This document shows positions 7,869 to 17,616 of a stretch of DNA of 64,000 bases, one piece after another. The stretch spans positions 1-64,000 of the forward strand of contig PLRU01000060.1 in NCBI GenBank assembly GCA_003164045.1, given 5' to 3'. Positions within the stretch are counted from its first letter, which is position 1. Every line of letters begins with the position of its first letter. The position numbers and the translations under genes are program-made. The notes beneath the pieces were generated by a model, which saw only the letters and a list, made by a program, of their open reading frames with translations, did not search any database and was not told the DNA's origin. Source of the stretch: Candidatus Lustribacter telmatis. GTDB taxonomy: Bacteria; Vulcanimicrobiota; Vulcanimicrobiia; Vulcanimicrobiales; Vulcanimicrobiaceae.

Positions 7869-9959
7869 ATGGGGCAGCGCGAAATGCGAGACGAAGTTTC
7901 GCTTGCCTTCGGCAGCCTGAGCACGTTTCTTGACGGGAAGCTAGACCCAAGTCAGCGTGGAGCTTTGGACGCTCTGGTATCCGCATTGTCTTCCGCCTTG
8001 CAGCGTGCGCTCGAGCCGAACAGGGCCGACCTCCTCACCGCAATCATCGAAGGGTCTCCGTACTCGAAGGTCCTGATCGACGAACGAGGCCGTATCGCGC
8101 TCGTCAATGCGCAGGCCGAGCGGCTCTTCGGATATGTTCGCGACGAACTGCTCGGCGAGTCTATCGAGCTTCTCGTTCCCGAACGCTTCCGCCGCGCGCA
8201 TCCGGAGTTGCGCGCAGCGTTCAACCATGCGCCGCTCGCGCGCCCCATGGGCGCCGGTCGTGACCTTTATGGGCGGCGCAAGGACGGGAGCGAAGTGCCG
8301 ATCGAGATCGGACTAAATCCGATCAAAGTTGGCGCCGGCAGTTTCACGATCGCCGCAATCACCGACATCACCGAGCGCAAGCGGTCTGATGAATTACGCC
8401 TGCTGCACGCCGGGATGCAGCAACGTGCGCTCGAGCTAGAGGACCTCAACCAGAAGCTTGCTAGCGCGTCGCGCTTTAAGACGCAATTCGTCACGACGAT
8501 GAGTCACGAGTTACGGACACCGCTCGCGGCGATCATTGGGGCATCGGAGCTCCTTAGCCGGAGCAAGCTCGATGCGCGCGAGAAGATCTGCGTGCAAACA
8601 ATCGGCGAGTCCGTCGAAGCGCTCTTCGCGTTGATCAACAGTGTCCTCGACTTCTCCAAGATCGAAGCCGGCAAACTTGATCTTCAATTCGAGGACCTTG
8701 AAGTCGAACTGATCCTAGAGAGTGCAGCGGAAGTGGTTGCGCAACTCGCTCGCGAGAAGGGAATCACGGTCTACACGTACGTCGATCCGATGATCCCGCC
8801 GATTCGCGGTGACGGCGACCGACTGCGACAGATATTGCTGAACTTGCTCGGGAACGCGGTGAAATTCACCGAACGCGGCCGAATTGTCGCGCGCGCCCTC
8901 CTGCACGAAGCATTGCCCAGCGAGATCGTGGCGCGCTTCGAGGTGAAGGATACGGGAACCGGCATTGCGCCCGAGGGGCTCTTGCAATTGTTCGAGCCGT
9001 TCACCCAAGCCGACACAGGAGTGCGACGGAAGTTCGGTGGGACGGGCTTGGGGCTCTCGATTTCAAAGCGCCTAGTCGAATTGATGGGCGGAGAGATCGG
9101 CGTTCAAAGCGAGCTCGGCACCGGGTCATCGTTCTGGTTCACCGCTCGCTTCGAACGCGCGGCGGAACCGCGAAGCCTGCAGCGCAGGACACTCGACGGG
9201 ATCGCCGGCCTCATTCTCTCCGGCGATGACATGATCGCCGAGATCGTCGAACGCTACATGACATCCTGGTCGATGGAGTGTCGCCGCGCGAAAAGCCGGG
9301 AAGACCTCGTTCGAGCTCTCGAGTCGCGCGATCGTACAACCTGGGTGATCATCGTCGATTTGGACAACGTCGGTGTCACCGGCATCGACGATACGATCGA
9401 CGTTCTACGGGCCATCTTGCCGGCTCGAATCATCACCATCGGCAAAGACTCACTACTGCGCAAGCCGCTGCGTCAATCCCACCTTTTCGATGCAATTGCG
9501 AAAGCCGTCGGCGACGAGAGCACCAACCGTGCACCTCTTGCACCAGCACATCCAGTTACGATTTTCGCGCGCCTTAGCGGTCCGGTACTGGTCGCCGAAG
9601 ATAACGTCCGTCTGCAGCAGCTACTTAAGTTGCAATTCGACGATCTGGGCGTACGGGTCACATTCGTTCCGGACGGAGCCCAAGCCATCGCCGCATTACT
9701 CCGAGAACCCTACTCGCTGATATTCATGGATTGTCAGATGCCCAACCTGGATGGTGTCTCAGCGACCCAAGAGATACGCAAAGCGGAGCGCGAGTGCGGC
9801 GGCCACATTCCTATCGTTGCGATGACCGCCAATGCATTTGCCGAAGATCGCGAGGCATGTCTAGCGGCCGGGATGGACGATTATCTTGCCAAGCCTGTTA
9901 GGCTGGCAGACCTGCGCACCGTGATAGAGCGTTGGTCCAAGCCGTGTTCTCAGATATAG
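7869..9959 (+). CDS. Hybrid sensor histidine kinase (PAS-HisKA-HATPase_c-degenerate REC-REC)
   Basis: [41 protein letters not shown], terminal [14 protein letters not shown]. Confidence 0.95.
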   Translation: MGQREMRDEVSLAFGSLSTFLDGKLDPSQRGALDALVSALSSALQRALEPNRADLLTAIIEGSPYSKVLIDERGRIALVNAQAERLFGYVRDELLGESIELLVPERFRRAHPELRAAFNHAPLARPMGAGRDLYGRRKDGSEVPIEIGLNPIKVGAGSFTIAAITDITERKRSDELRLLHAGMQQRALELEDLNQKLASASRFKTQFVTTMSHELRTPLAAIIGASELLSRSKLDAREKICVQTIGESVEALFALINSVLDFSKIEAGKLDLQFEDLEVELILESAAEVVAQLAREKGITVYTYVDPMIPPIRGDGDRLRQILLNLLGNAVKFTERGRIVARALLHEALPSEIVARFEVKDTGTGIAPEGLLQLFEPFTQADTGVRRKFGGTGLGLSISKRLVELMGGEIGVQSELGTGSSFWFTARFERAAEPRSLQRRTLDGIAGLILSGDDMIAEIVERYMTSWSMECRRAKSREDLVRALESRDRTTWVIIVDLDNVGVTGIDDTIDVLRAILPARIITIGKDSLLRKPLRQSHLFDAIAKAVGDESTNRAPLAPAHPVTIFARLSGPVLVAEDNVRLQQLLKLQFDDLGVRVTFVPDGAQAIAALLREPYSLIFMDCQMPNLDGVSATQEIRKAERECGGHIPIVAMTANAFAEDREACLAAGMDDYLAKPVRLADLRTVIERWSKPCSQI

Positions 9960-9987
9960 CGCGATCATAGCCGCGAACTGGGCATTT

Positions 9988-10031
9988 GTGAAGGGCGCCT
10001 TCGCAAGACGCTCACGAGTGGTACGTACGCT
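9988..10031 (+). promoter_or_regulatory. Candidate PhoB/OmpR-type box plus -10 upstream of spoIIE copy 2
   Basis: GTGAAG-GGCGC-CTTCGC-AAGAC-GCTCAC then 10 nt then TACGCT. Confidence 0.5.
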
Positions 10032-10089
10032 CTCGTACAGGCTACATCTCCTGCGATTGAGCAACGAGAGTACGCCCGTTGGGGAGACG

Positions 10090-10980
10090 ATGATCGACTA
10101 TTCAGTCCCGCCGCTCGTCGACGGGACACCGGCAACGGCGCAGCCCACCCTCGTGGTATCGTCGTCGGTTCGGAGTTGCGACGGCGGCATCCGGTGCGGG
10201 GACCGAGCCGTTGCATTGCCGCTCAGCTCCGGCCGCACCGCAATCATCGTCATCGACATTGCCGGCCATGGCGCAGGCCGCGCTTCTCTCTCGTCAGTCA
10301 TCACTAACGAAATTGTCTCGGCCCTCATCCATGATGAGTCCCCGGCCTCGGCACTAGACCGGGCGGACCAACTTCTCAGGACGATTGACGACGAGACCCC
10401 GTATGCAGTCGCCTTCGTTGCAATCGTGCATCCTGTTCTGCGAACCGTCGTGTACGGTTCCGCCGGTCACGATGTCGCATTCACTCTCGCGGACAACGGG
10501 ACCATCCGGCAACTCATACCGAGCGCTCCGATGCTGGGCATCCCCCTTGCCAATAACGCCTGTGATCCCGTCTTTACTCTCGACCCGACTGAAACGCTCG
10601 TCATCGTAACAGACGGCATCTCCGATAGCCACCGAGCCGGCTCGGACGACTTCTTCGGTGCCACCCGGACGGCGCTTGCGGTTAGGCGCTCGCGCATCAA
10701 CGGCACGGATCCTTCGCAGGCGATACTCGAAGCCGCTCGCGCACACGAAGGCGGCGTTCAAGCCGACGATGCAGCCGCGCTCGTTGTGCGCTTGCAGCCC
10801 GCAAACAGACAGCTCAACCCTACGCAAACACCGGTCCGCTCTTTGGGCAATCACCATCGTTCTGTTCGTATGAGACCATGCCAACAATTGCGTACGACCT
10901 CTTCAGTACGCGCCTTCAGCTATAAAGGCAACGCGCTCGCACGCGGGATCGATTTCTCCAACATCAAGCTTCTACCCTAA
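10090..10980 (+). CDS. SpoIIE/PPM-family serine phosphatase, copy 2, with C-terminus captured from a lipoprotein-like gene
   Basis: Nearly identical to copy 1; last ~22 codons (YKGNALARGIDFSNIKLLP) match the end of the CDS at 27376-28080. Confidence 0.87.
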   Translation: MIDYSVPPLVDGTPATAQPTLVVSSSVRSCDGGIRCGDRAVALPLSSGRTAIIVIDIAGHGAGRASLSSVITNEIVSALIHDESPASALDRADQLLRTIDDETPYAVAFVAIVHPVLRTVVYGSAGHDVAFTLADNGTIRQLIPSAPMLGIPLANNACDPVFTLDPTETLVIVTDGISDSHRAGSDDFFGATRTALAVRRSRINGTDPSQAILEAARAHEGGVQADDAAALVVRLQPANRQLNPTQTPVRSLGNHHRSVRMRPCQQLRTTSSVRAFSYKGNALARGIDFSNIKLLP

Positions 10981-11010
10981 CCGCAAACGCCATAAGGGAC
11001 AAACAATAAC

Positions 11011-12732
11011 ATGACAAATGCAAGCCGCACGATTCCGAAGTGGGCAAAATACCACCAGGAGATGACCGGCGAATTTCCATCACCGTTTCGCGGCGGCGAT
11101 GATCCGCTCGCTCGCGAGTTGACGAAGCTCGTAACAAAGATGGATCGTCTTCGTTCGGAAAAGAATGGCCCGGCGTACCTCGGCGATAGCGGTGCTCTCG
11201 ACTACACCTATCCGGACGTCAAGAATGTAACCTTAAGTGAAGAATTGGGAAACATTGACACCGTCCTCGACGATGTCGTAAAGATGTTCAACGGAGCCCC
11301 GAACTGGGGCAACCCGCTCACGATGTGCAACGTGATTCCACAAGGCAATACGGCTGCAATCATCGCCTCGATGCTCTCGCAAATTTTTTCTCCAAATATC
11401 CTGGAGGGCGAATACGCCTGGAACGTTCATCGCGCCGAGCTCGAAAGTGCCGGCATGCTCGGCAATCTGATAGGCTGGGATCCGCTTAACACGGGCGGCA
11501 TCTTCACCTATGGTGGCGGCGGCTGCTGGCTCTACGGCACTAAGTACGGCCTGACGCGCGTTCTGCCCGATTCGCGTGCCAAAGGCGTGCGAACGGATGC
11601 CAAGATTATTTGCTCTCAGCAGTCGCATTTCGCGCGCAACAACTCGACCGATTGGACGGGTGTCGGAACCGACAATATCGTCACGGTACGCACTGACGTC
11701 GATACGAATCAAATGGACGTTGCGCATTTGGAAGAGCTTCTCAAGGAGTTCCAGGCGAAGGGAATCCCGGTCGCTACGGTCGTCTGCACGATGGGTACCA
11801 CCGATGCCAGTGCGTTCGACCCGATCGCCAAGGTGCGCGCGCTTATCGATCGTTATCCGAATCCCAAGGGGTACGGGAAGACCGTGCTCTACGCCGACGC
11901 GGTCGTCGGATGGTCTTGGATCTATTTCAAGGATTACGATTTCGATAAGAACCCGCTGGAATTTTCCGATCGCGTTCTGCCGGTTCTGAAGAGTAACGGT
12001 CAGGCGATGAAGGATATCGTGCACGCGGACGCAGTCGGAATCGACTTTCATAAAGTTGGTTGGACGCCCTACGTGAGCAGCATCTTCCTCTACAAAGATG
12101 CCAAAGAGTTCGAGTCGCTGCTGCGTTGGGGCGGCGACGCCTATCTGCAGGTTCGCACACCGTATAATCCCATGTACTATACGCTCGAGGTGTCGCGAAC
12201 GTCTTCGGGCTCGCTGGCGGCCTGGGCCACGCTGAAGTATTTCGGCATGGACGGCATGCGCTCGATCCTGGGCGGCATCCTCGAGAACAAATACGTCGTT
12301 TACGACCTCATCGCCAAGAAGAGCGACATGGTCTGCGTCAATCCGGACGATTCAGGATTGATCACGCTTTTCCGTGTGTATCCCGAAGGCGTCGATGCCA
12401 AGAAGCAGTTCGAGCGAGAACTGAACGAACCGGACGGCCGGGCGGACCTCGTGCGGAACAATCAGCTCGTCAAAGCCGTTGGCGACAAGCTCTTCGAGTG
12501 GTTCCGTGCCGGCAAGACGATCGACGGCAAGTACACCCCATACATGAGCTTCAGCACCGGCTTCCGGAATACAACCTACAACCAGGATGGCTCCGATGCT
12601 GATGCCGTCATATACGCGCTCAAGATCTTCCCGATGAACGTCTTCGTAAATCCGGAAATCATGGAGTGGGCGCTTCACTGCGTGCACGCAGCTCGGAATG
12701 AAGTTGAACGCACGATGAAGGCGGCGCACTAA
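11011..12732 (+). CDS. PLP-dependent amino acid decarboxylase (group II)
   Basis: Decarboxylase fold with HADAVGIDFHKVGWTPYVSS as likely PLP-lysine region; adjacent antiporters. Confidence 0.85.
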   Translation: MTNASRTIPKWAKYHQEMTGEFPSPFRGGDDPLARELTKLVTKMDRLRSEKNGPAYLGDSGALDYTYPDVKNVTLSEELGNIDTVLDDVVKMFNGAPNWGNPLTMCNVIPQGNTAAIIASMLSQIFSPNILEGEYAWNVHRAELESAGMLGNLIGWDPLNTGGIFTYGGGGCWLYGTKYGLTRVLPDSRAKGVRTDAKIICSQQSHFARNNSTDWTGVGTDNIVTVRTDVDTNQMDVAHLEELLKEFQAKGIPVATVVCTMGTTDASAFDPIAKVRALIDRYPNPKGYGKTVLYADAVVGWSWIYFKDYDFDKNPLEFSDRVLPVLKSNGQAMKDIVHADAVGIDFHKVGWTPYVSSIFLYKDAKEFESLLRWGGDAYLQVRTPYNPMYYTLEVSRTSSGSLAAWATLKYFGMDGMRSILGGILENKYVVYDLIAKKSDMVCVNPDDSGLITLFRVYPEGVDAKKQFERELNEPDGRADLVRNNQLVKAVGDKLFEWFRAGKTIDGKYTPYMSFSTGFRNTTYNQDGSDADAVIYALKIFPMNVFVNPEIMEWALHCVHAARNEVERTMKAAH

Positions 12733-12734
12733 CC

Positions 12735-14051
12735 GTGTCGGCAACGGTCGGGAAGGCGGCAAAGCCGACCATGAACGTCTGGAGCGTTGCGGCGCTCGGC
12801 GTCGGCGCAATGGTCGGCGCCGGCATCTTCGCGCTGCTCGGACAAGCTACGCTCATTGCGCATGGGGCGGTCTGGATGGCATTTGTCATCGGCGGAATTG
12901 TCGCCGGTTTCTCGGGCTACTCGCATGCCCGGCTATCGGCACGATATCCGTCGGCAGCCGGGGTCGACGCCTTCTTCAACAAGGGCTTTCCGTCCCGGAC
13001 CGTTGCCGGCTCACTATCGCTCTTCTACCTGATGTCCTTGGCCGCGGCCGCGGCGCTCGTTGCGAAGAGCTTCGGCACTTACGGAGCGCGCTTGGCCTTC
13101 GGCGACGGTGCGACGACCTTCTGGATCAACGTGTTCGCAACGGCGATCGTCATTGTGCTCGTAATCCTCAACACCATCGGCTCGCGCGCGGTCGGCCGGG
13201 CTGAGATCGTGTTGGTCGGCGTCAAGCTGGCAACGCTCGGCGTACTCCTCGTTGCCGGGTCGACCTCGTTCCAGGCATCACGGCTGACGAGCACGCCAGG
13301 CGTCGGCTGGGAGGCGATCATCGCCTGCGTCGGTCTCACGTACTTTGCGTATTCCGGCTACAGCGTCATGACGAACGCCGCCGATGCCGTCGCGCGACCG
13401 AAAACCACGATTCCGCTCGCAATTTATGGAGCGATCGGTTTCGTCGCGCTGCTGTACGTTGCGATATCCCTGATCGTGCTGGGAAACGTCAGCGAAGCCG
13501 ATCTGGCCAAATATGCCGACACCGCGGTTGCGCAGGCAGCGGTGCCCGTGCTCGGTAATGCCGGCTTCGTTGCAGTCTCGATTGCCGCCATGCTGGCGAC
13601 GGCTTCGGCGATCAATGCGATCCTGTTCAGTAGCATGGATATGGCGATTGCTTTAGGTAAAGACCGGCAACTGCCCTCGGCGTTCACGGCCGTCATACAC
13701 GGGACACTGACTAAAGGCGTCACGTTCGCCGTGTTAGGCGTCCTCGTCGTCCTCAATTTTCTCGATTTGACGTCGATCGCGTTTATCGCAAGCGCCGGAT
13801 TTCTCATAACGTACCTTGCGGTCTTTGTCGCACATTGGCGCCTGGCGAAGGAAACCGCATCACCCCGCGCCGTCATCGCCTGCGGGTTCATCTTGATGGC
13901 AGTCGTGCTCGTCATGTTTGAGATTTCGGTGTACCGCAGCCAACCGATTGCGCTCGTCCTCACGGTGGCGGCCATCGTTGCTGCTGTCCTCATTGAGTCC
14001 GTCATGACGCGTTCTTCTGCTTCGCATCCACTTCAGGGAGTACGTGAGTAA
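12735..14051 (+). CDS. APC-family amino acid permease/antiporter
   Basis: AALGVGAMVGAGIFALLGQA and 12-TM pattern typical of APC transporters. Confidence 0.9.
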   Translation: MSATVGKAAKPTMNVWSVAALGVGAMVGAGIFALLGQATLIAHGAVWMAFVIGGIVAGFSGYSHARLSARYPSAAGVDAFFNKGFPSRTVAGSLSLFYLMSLAAAAALVAKSFGTYGARLAFGDGATTFWINVFATAIVIVLVILNTIGSRAVGRAEIVLVGVKLATLGVLLVAGSTSFQASRLTSTPGVGWEAIIACVGLTYFAYSGYSVMTNAADAVARPKTTIPLAIYGAIGFVALLYVAISLIVLGNVSEADLAKYADTAVAQAAVPVLGNAGFVAVSIAAMLATASAINAILFSSMDMAIALGKDRQLPSAFTAVIHGTLTKGVTFAVLGVLVVLNFLDLTSIAFIASAGFLITYLAVFVAHWRLAKETASPRAVIACGFILMAVVLVMFEISVYRSQPIALVLTVAAIVAAVLIESVMTRSSASHPLQGVRE

Positions 14052-15652
14052 TGGCTGATACTGTTGTTTCCAAGGCGTCGACGGCTAACGGCACAAAGAC
14101 GCCCGCCGAGGGCGGCGTCAAGAAGAAGGTCGCTCTCGGTATGATGACGCTGGCCATCATGAACGTGACCACCGTCTTTAGTTTGCGCGGGCTGCCGACG
14201 ACGGCCGAATACGGTCTGACGTCGGTTTTCTACTACTTGGTCGCAGCGGTGATCTTCTTGATCCCCGTCTCGCTGGTCTCCGCTGAACTGGCTTCGACGT
14301 ATCCGGAAAAAGGCGGCGTCTTCCGCTGGGTTGGGGAGGCCTTCGGTGCCGACTGGGGCTTCGCTGCGCTCTACTACGAATGGCAAGCGATCGTCGTGTG
14401 GTTCCCGACCGTGCTGATCTTTGCGGCCGTCGCTATCGCCTACATCGCGATGCCGGAGAGCTTCGATCTCTGGCTCGCCGGCAACCCCATCTACGTTGCC
14501 GTGGTCGTCCTCGCCGTTTTTTGGGGGGTCACGCTCTACACGTTTCGCGGTATCGCATCATCGGCGAAGCTCAGCACGTTCGGTGGGCTTTTCGGGACGA
14601 TCGTTCCGGGAGCAATTCTGATCGTCGCGGCTATCGTCTACATCGCGCTAGGCCATCCCGTTCACATGTCCTTTGTGGGCGGGATCGTTCCGAAGTTTAC
14701 GGGACTGAGCTCAATCGTCTTGGCAGCAAGCATCATTCTCTTTTTCGCGGGAATGGAGATGCAGGCCGTTCATATCACCGAGCTCAAGAACCCGACGCGA
14801 GATTTCCCCAGAGCCGTTTGGATTTCGACAGCGATCATCGTCGTGCTGTCCATACTCGGCACCCTCGCGATCAGCGTCGCCGTTCCGCAGAGTGCGATGA
14901 ACCTCACGCAAAGCTTACTCGTTGCGTTCAACGACCTCTGGGCCGCCTTCCACCTCCCGTGGATGGGCAACGTCATGGCGGCGATGCTCGCGCTCGGCGT
15001 CTTGGGTCAGGTGAGCGTCATCGTGGCAGGCCCGTCAACCGGCCTGCTCGCCGTCGGCAAGGCCGGCTATCTGCCGAAACTCTTCCAGCGAACGAATAAG
15101 AACGGGATGAACGTTCCGATCCTGATTCTTCAAGCCGTCCTCGTGAGCATCTTGGCGTTGGCGCTTGCGATTCTTCCCTCGGTCCAAGCGGCGAACCAAA
15201 TTCTCAGCCAAATGGCGACGATCATCATCCTCGCCATGTATGTGATCATTTACGTCGCCGCGATTCGGCTGCGTTATACGCAACCGAACAAGCCGCGGCC
15301 GTTCAAGATTCCGGGTCCGAACAACATCGGCTTGTGGCTGGTTGGCGCGATCGGTCTGATCGGCGCCGGCGGCGCTTTGGTGCTCAGCTTCATTCCGCCC
15401 AACCAGATCCCAACCGGCAGCCCTGTTACGTACATCGTCATCTTGAGCATCGGCACCGTCATCTTCCTCGCCATTCCGTTCGTCATCTACGCGTGCCACA
15501 AGAAAGAATGGAAATCGGACGACACCACGTTTGCGCCGTTCGATTGGCAGATCGAGGGCCGCAAGCCGACCGAAGTCTCGAAGTGGGCGGCCGGGTTCGT
15601 TCCGGCTTCCGCGCCGACCGAAACGTCCACCACGCCCGTCATCACGCCCTAA
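14051..15652 (+). CDS. APC-family amino acid:amine antiporter (glutamate/GABA antiporter-like)
   Basis: APC transporter topology, ELASTYPEKGGVFRWVGEAFG, GMEMQAVHITELKNPTRDFPRA; stop/start overlap with upstream gene. Confidence 0.88.
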   Translation: MADTVVSKASTANGTKTPAEGGVKKKVALGMMTLAIMNVTTVFSLRGLPTTAEYGLTSVFYYLVAAVIFLIPVSLVSAELASTYPEKGGVFRWVGEAFGADWGFAALYYEWQAIVVWFPTVLIFAAVAIAYIAMPESFDLWLAGNPIYVAVVVLAVFWGVTLYTFRGIASSAKLSTFGGLFGTIVPGAILIVAAIVYIALGHPVHMSFVGGIVPKFTGLSSIVLAASIILFFAGMEMQAVHITELKNPTRDFPRAVWISTAIIVVLSILGTLAISVAVPQSAMNLTQSLLVAFNDLWAAFHLPWMGNVMAAMLALGVLGQVSVIVAGPSTGLLAVGKAGYLPKLFQRTNKNGMNVPILILQAVLVSILALALAILPSVQAANQILSQMATIIILAMYVIIYVAAIRLRYTQPNKPRPFKIPGPNNIGLWLVGAIGLIGAGGALVLSFIPPNQIPTGSPVTYIVILSIGTVIFLAIPFVIYACHKKEWKSDDTTFAPFDWQIEGRKPTEVSKWAAGFVPASAPTETSTTPVITP

Positions 15653-15664
15653 GAAAGCAGCACG

Positions 15665-17614
15665 ATGTCAGTTACTTCACGTCCCGATCATGAAAAAACG
15701 GCCGGAAGCGGCAAATCGAATGGGCACGCCGCCCCTCCGGCGTTAACGGTCGAGGCGCTCTTTCTCGGGCCGAAGTCCGAAAACAAAGCATTTTTCCGCG
15801 AACGCCTCCTTGCGATCATCGAAGACCACATTCACTGGCGCGCCGACTTCAATCCAGCTGACGCGGCACTCGTTTCCGCGGAGGACATGCGGGCAAAGGC
15901 CTTCGTGCACACCCTCGACCGCACAACCGAAGTTCTCGAAGAAGTGTCGAGCCGGTTGCGCCAGTCGGCCGATCCGTGGTTCTCCACCCGCTATCTCGGC
16001 CACATGTGCTCGGACATCCTCATGGTCGCCAACATCGCGAAGATGTCGACGATGCTCTTCAACCCGAACAACTGCGCGTATGAGGCGTCGGTCGCCACCG
16101 AGCCAATGGAGCTGGAAGTCGGCAAAGACTTCGGCCGGCTGTTGGGCTACGACGCGGACACGAACTGGGGCCATATTACGACCGACGGCACGGTTGCCAA
16201 CTACGAGTCGTTGTGGCTGGCGCGCAATCTCAAGTCGTTCCCGCTTGGGGTGAAGTCGGCATGCCCCGACCTCGTGGAAGGTCTTGACGAGTGGCAGTTG
16301 CTCAATCTGCCCGTCGCCAAGATTCTCGATCTGCTCGACGAGACGAAGAAGAATGGCACGTTCGCCAAGGCGTTGGCGGCGTCGGCGCGCGGGCGCGGTG
16401 CTGGCGGCGGCAAGCTCGGGAAGATGATCGTCCCGCAGACGCGTCATTACTCCTGGGAGAAGGCGGCCGATATTCTCGGCATCGGCTTGGACAGTCTCGA
16501 GAACATTCCGGTCGACTCGCTCTACCGTATCGACCTCGAAGCATTGCGAGCGGCGCTCGATGATTGTCTTGCAAAGAAGATTCCGGTCCTTTCGCTGATC
16601 TCGGTTGTCGGGACGACCGAAGAAGGCGCCATCGACGACGTTGCCGCGATCGTCAAGATTCGCGAAGAATACGAAAAGAAAGGGCTCTCGTTCTACCATC
16701 ACATCGACGCCGCGTATGGCGGATATGGGAGAACGATGTTCCTTGACGAGGAGGGCAACTTCATGCCCTACCCGGAGTTGCTCAGCCGGCTGTGCGAGCT
16801 CGACGTGGAAAAGAGCGGCGTCGCGTTCCCGTCGGAAACCGTGTGGAGTGCCTTCCGCGCGATCCCATCGGCGGACTCGGTGACCATCGATCCGCACAAG
16901 ATGGGCTACGTCCCCTATGCAGCGGGCGGTATCTCAGTTCGGGACAAACGGATCTTGGGACTCGTCTCCTATTCCGCAGCCTACGTGTTCGACGGCAAAG
17001 ACATCGAGCTGAACCTTGCGAGCGTGATTCTCGAAGGATCGAAGTCGGGCGCATCGGCAGCCGGCGTTTGGGCTGCGCATCAACTCGTGCCGCAGAACAT
17101 TTCGGGCTACGGCCAGATCATGGCCCGCAGCCTCGGAGGGGCCCGCCACTTCGTGAAGACGCTCGAAACGGTGCGCGAGTTCGACGTAGCCGGGAAAACG
17201 ATCGTCTGCCTGCCGCTCTTGAGCGAGCCGGATTTCAACATCGTCTGCATGGCGTTCAATTATAAAGGCAACACGAGTCTGGCAAAGATGAACGACTTCA
17301 ACACGAAGATCTACGCCGCATCATCCTATTCGGGTGGTCGCATGTACACCGAAGACTGGATTACCTCGCACACCGTCCTCGAGACCGCTTCATACGGAAA
17401 CGCGCCGCTCGACTTTATCAAGAAGTTCGGCCTTCCGGAATCGGAGTGGACCGCGGTGGGTCAAGTCGTGGTGCTTCGCTCGTGCGTCCTCCATCCATGG
17501 ATGGCCAGCACGCCGAACTATCCGCAAGCGTGGCAAACGTACGTGGAAATCATGAAGGACAAGATCGAACGCATCGTTGCGGACGAAGACCTTCACAACG
17601 CGACGACGGCTTGA
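15665..17614 (+). CDS. PLP-dependent decarboxylase, tyrosine-decarboxylase-like
   Basis: STRYLGHMCSDI, TTDGTVANYESLW, HHIDAAYGGYGRTMF, SVTIDPHKMGYVPYAAG. Confidence 0.87.
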   Translation: MSVTSRPDHEKTAGSGKSNGHAAPPALTVEALFLGPKSENKAFFRERLLAIIEDHIHWRADFNPADAALVSAEDMRAKAFVHTLDRTTEVLEEVSSRLRQSADPWFSTRYLGHMCSDILMVANIAKMSTMLFNPNNCAYEASVATEPMELEVGKDFGRLLGYDADTNWGHITTDGTVANYESLWLARNLKSFPLGVKSACPDLVEGLDEWQLLNLPVAKILDLLDETKKNGTFAKALAASARGRGAGGGKLGKMIVPQTRHYSWEKAADILGIGLDSLENIPVDSLYRIDLEALRAALDDCLAKKIPVLSLISVVGTTEEGAIDDVAAIVKIREEYEKKGLSFYHHIDAAYGGYGRTMFLDEEGNFMPYPELLSRLCELDVEKSGVAFPSETVWSAFRAIPSADSVTIDPHKMGYVPYAAGGISVRDKRILGLVSYSAAYVFDGKDIELNLASVILEGSKSGASAAGVWAAHQLVPQNISGYGQIMARSLGGARHFVKTLETVREFDVAGKTIVCLPLLSEPDFNIVCMAFNYKGNTSLAKMNDFNTKIYAASSYSGGRMYTEDWITSHTVLETASYGNAPLDFIKKFGLPESEWTAVGQVVVLRSCVLHPWMASTPNYPQAWQTYVEIMKDKIERIVADEDLHNATTA

Positions 17615-17616
17615 GC

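Noticed and set aside
7718-7933. 71-aa ORF upstream of the hybrid kinase
   Set aside because: Low-complexity composition and overlaps the kinase start and RBS; likely untranslated leader.
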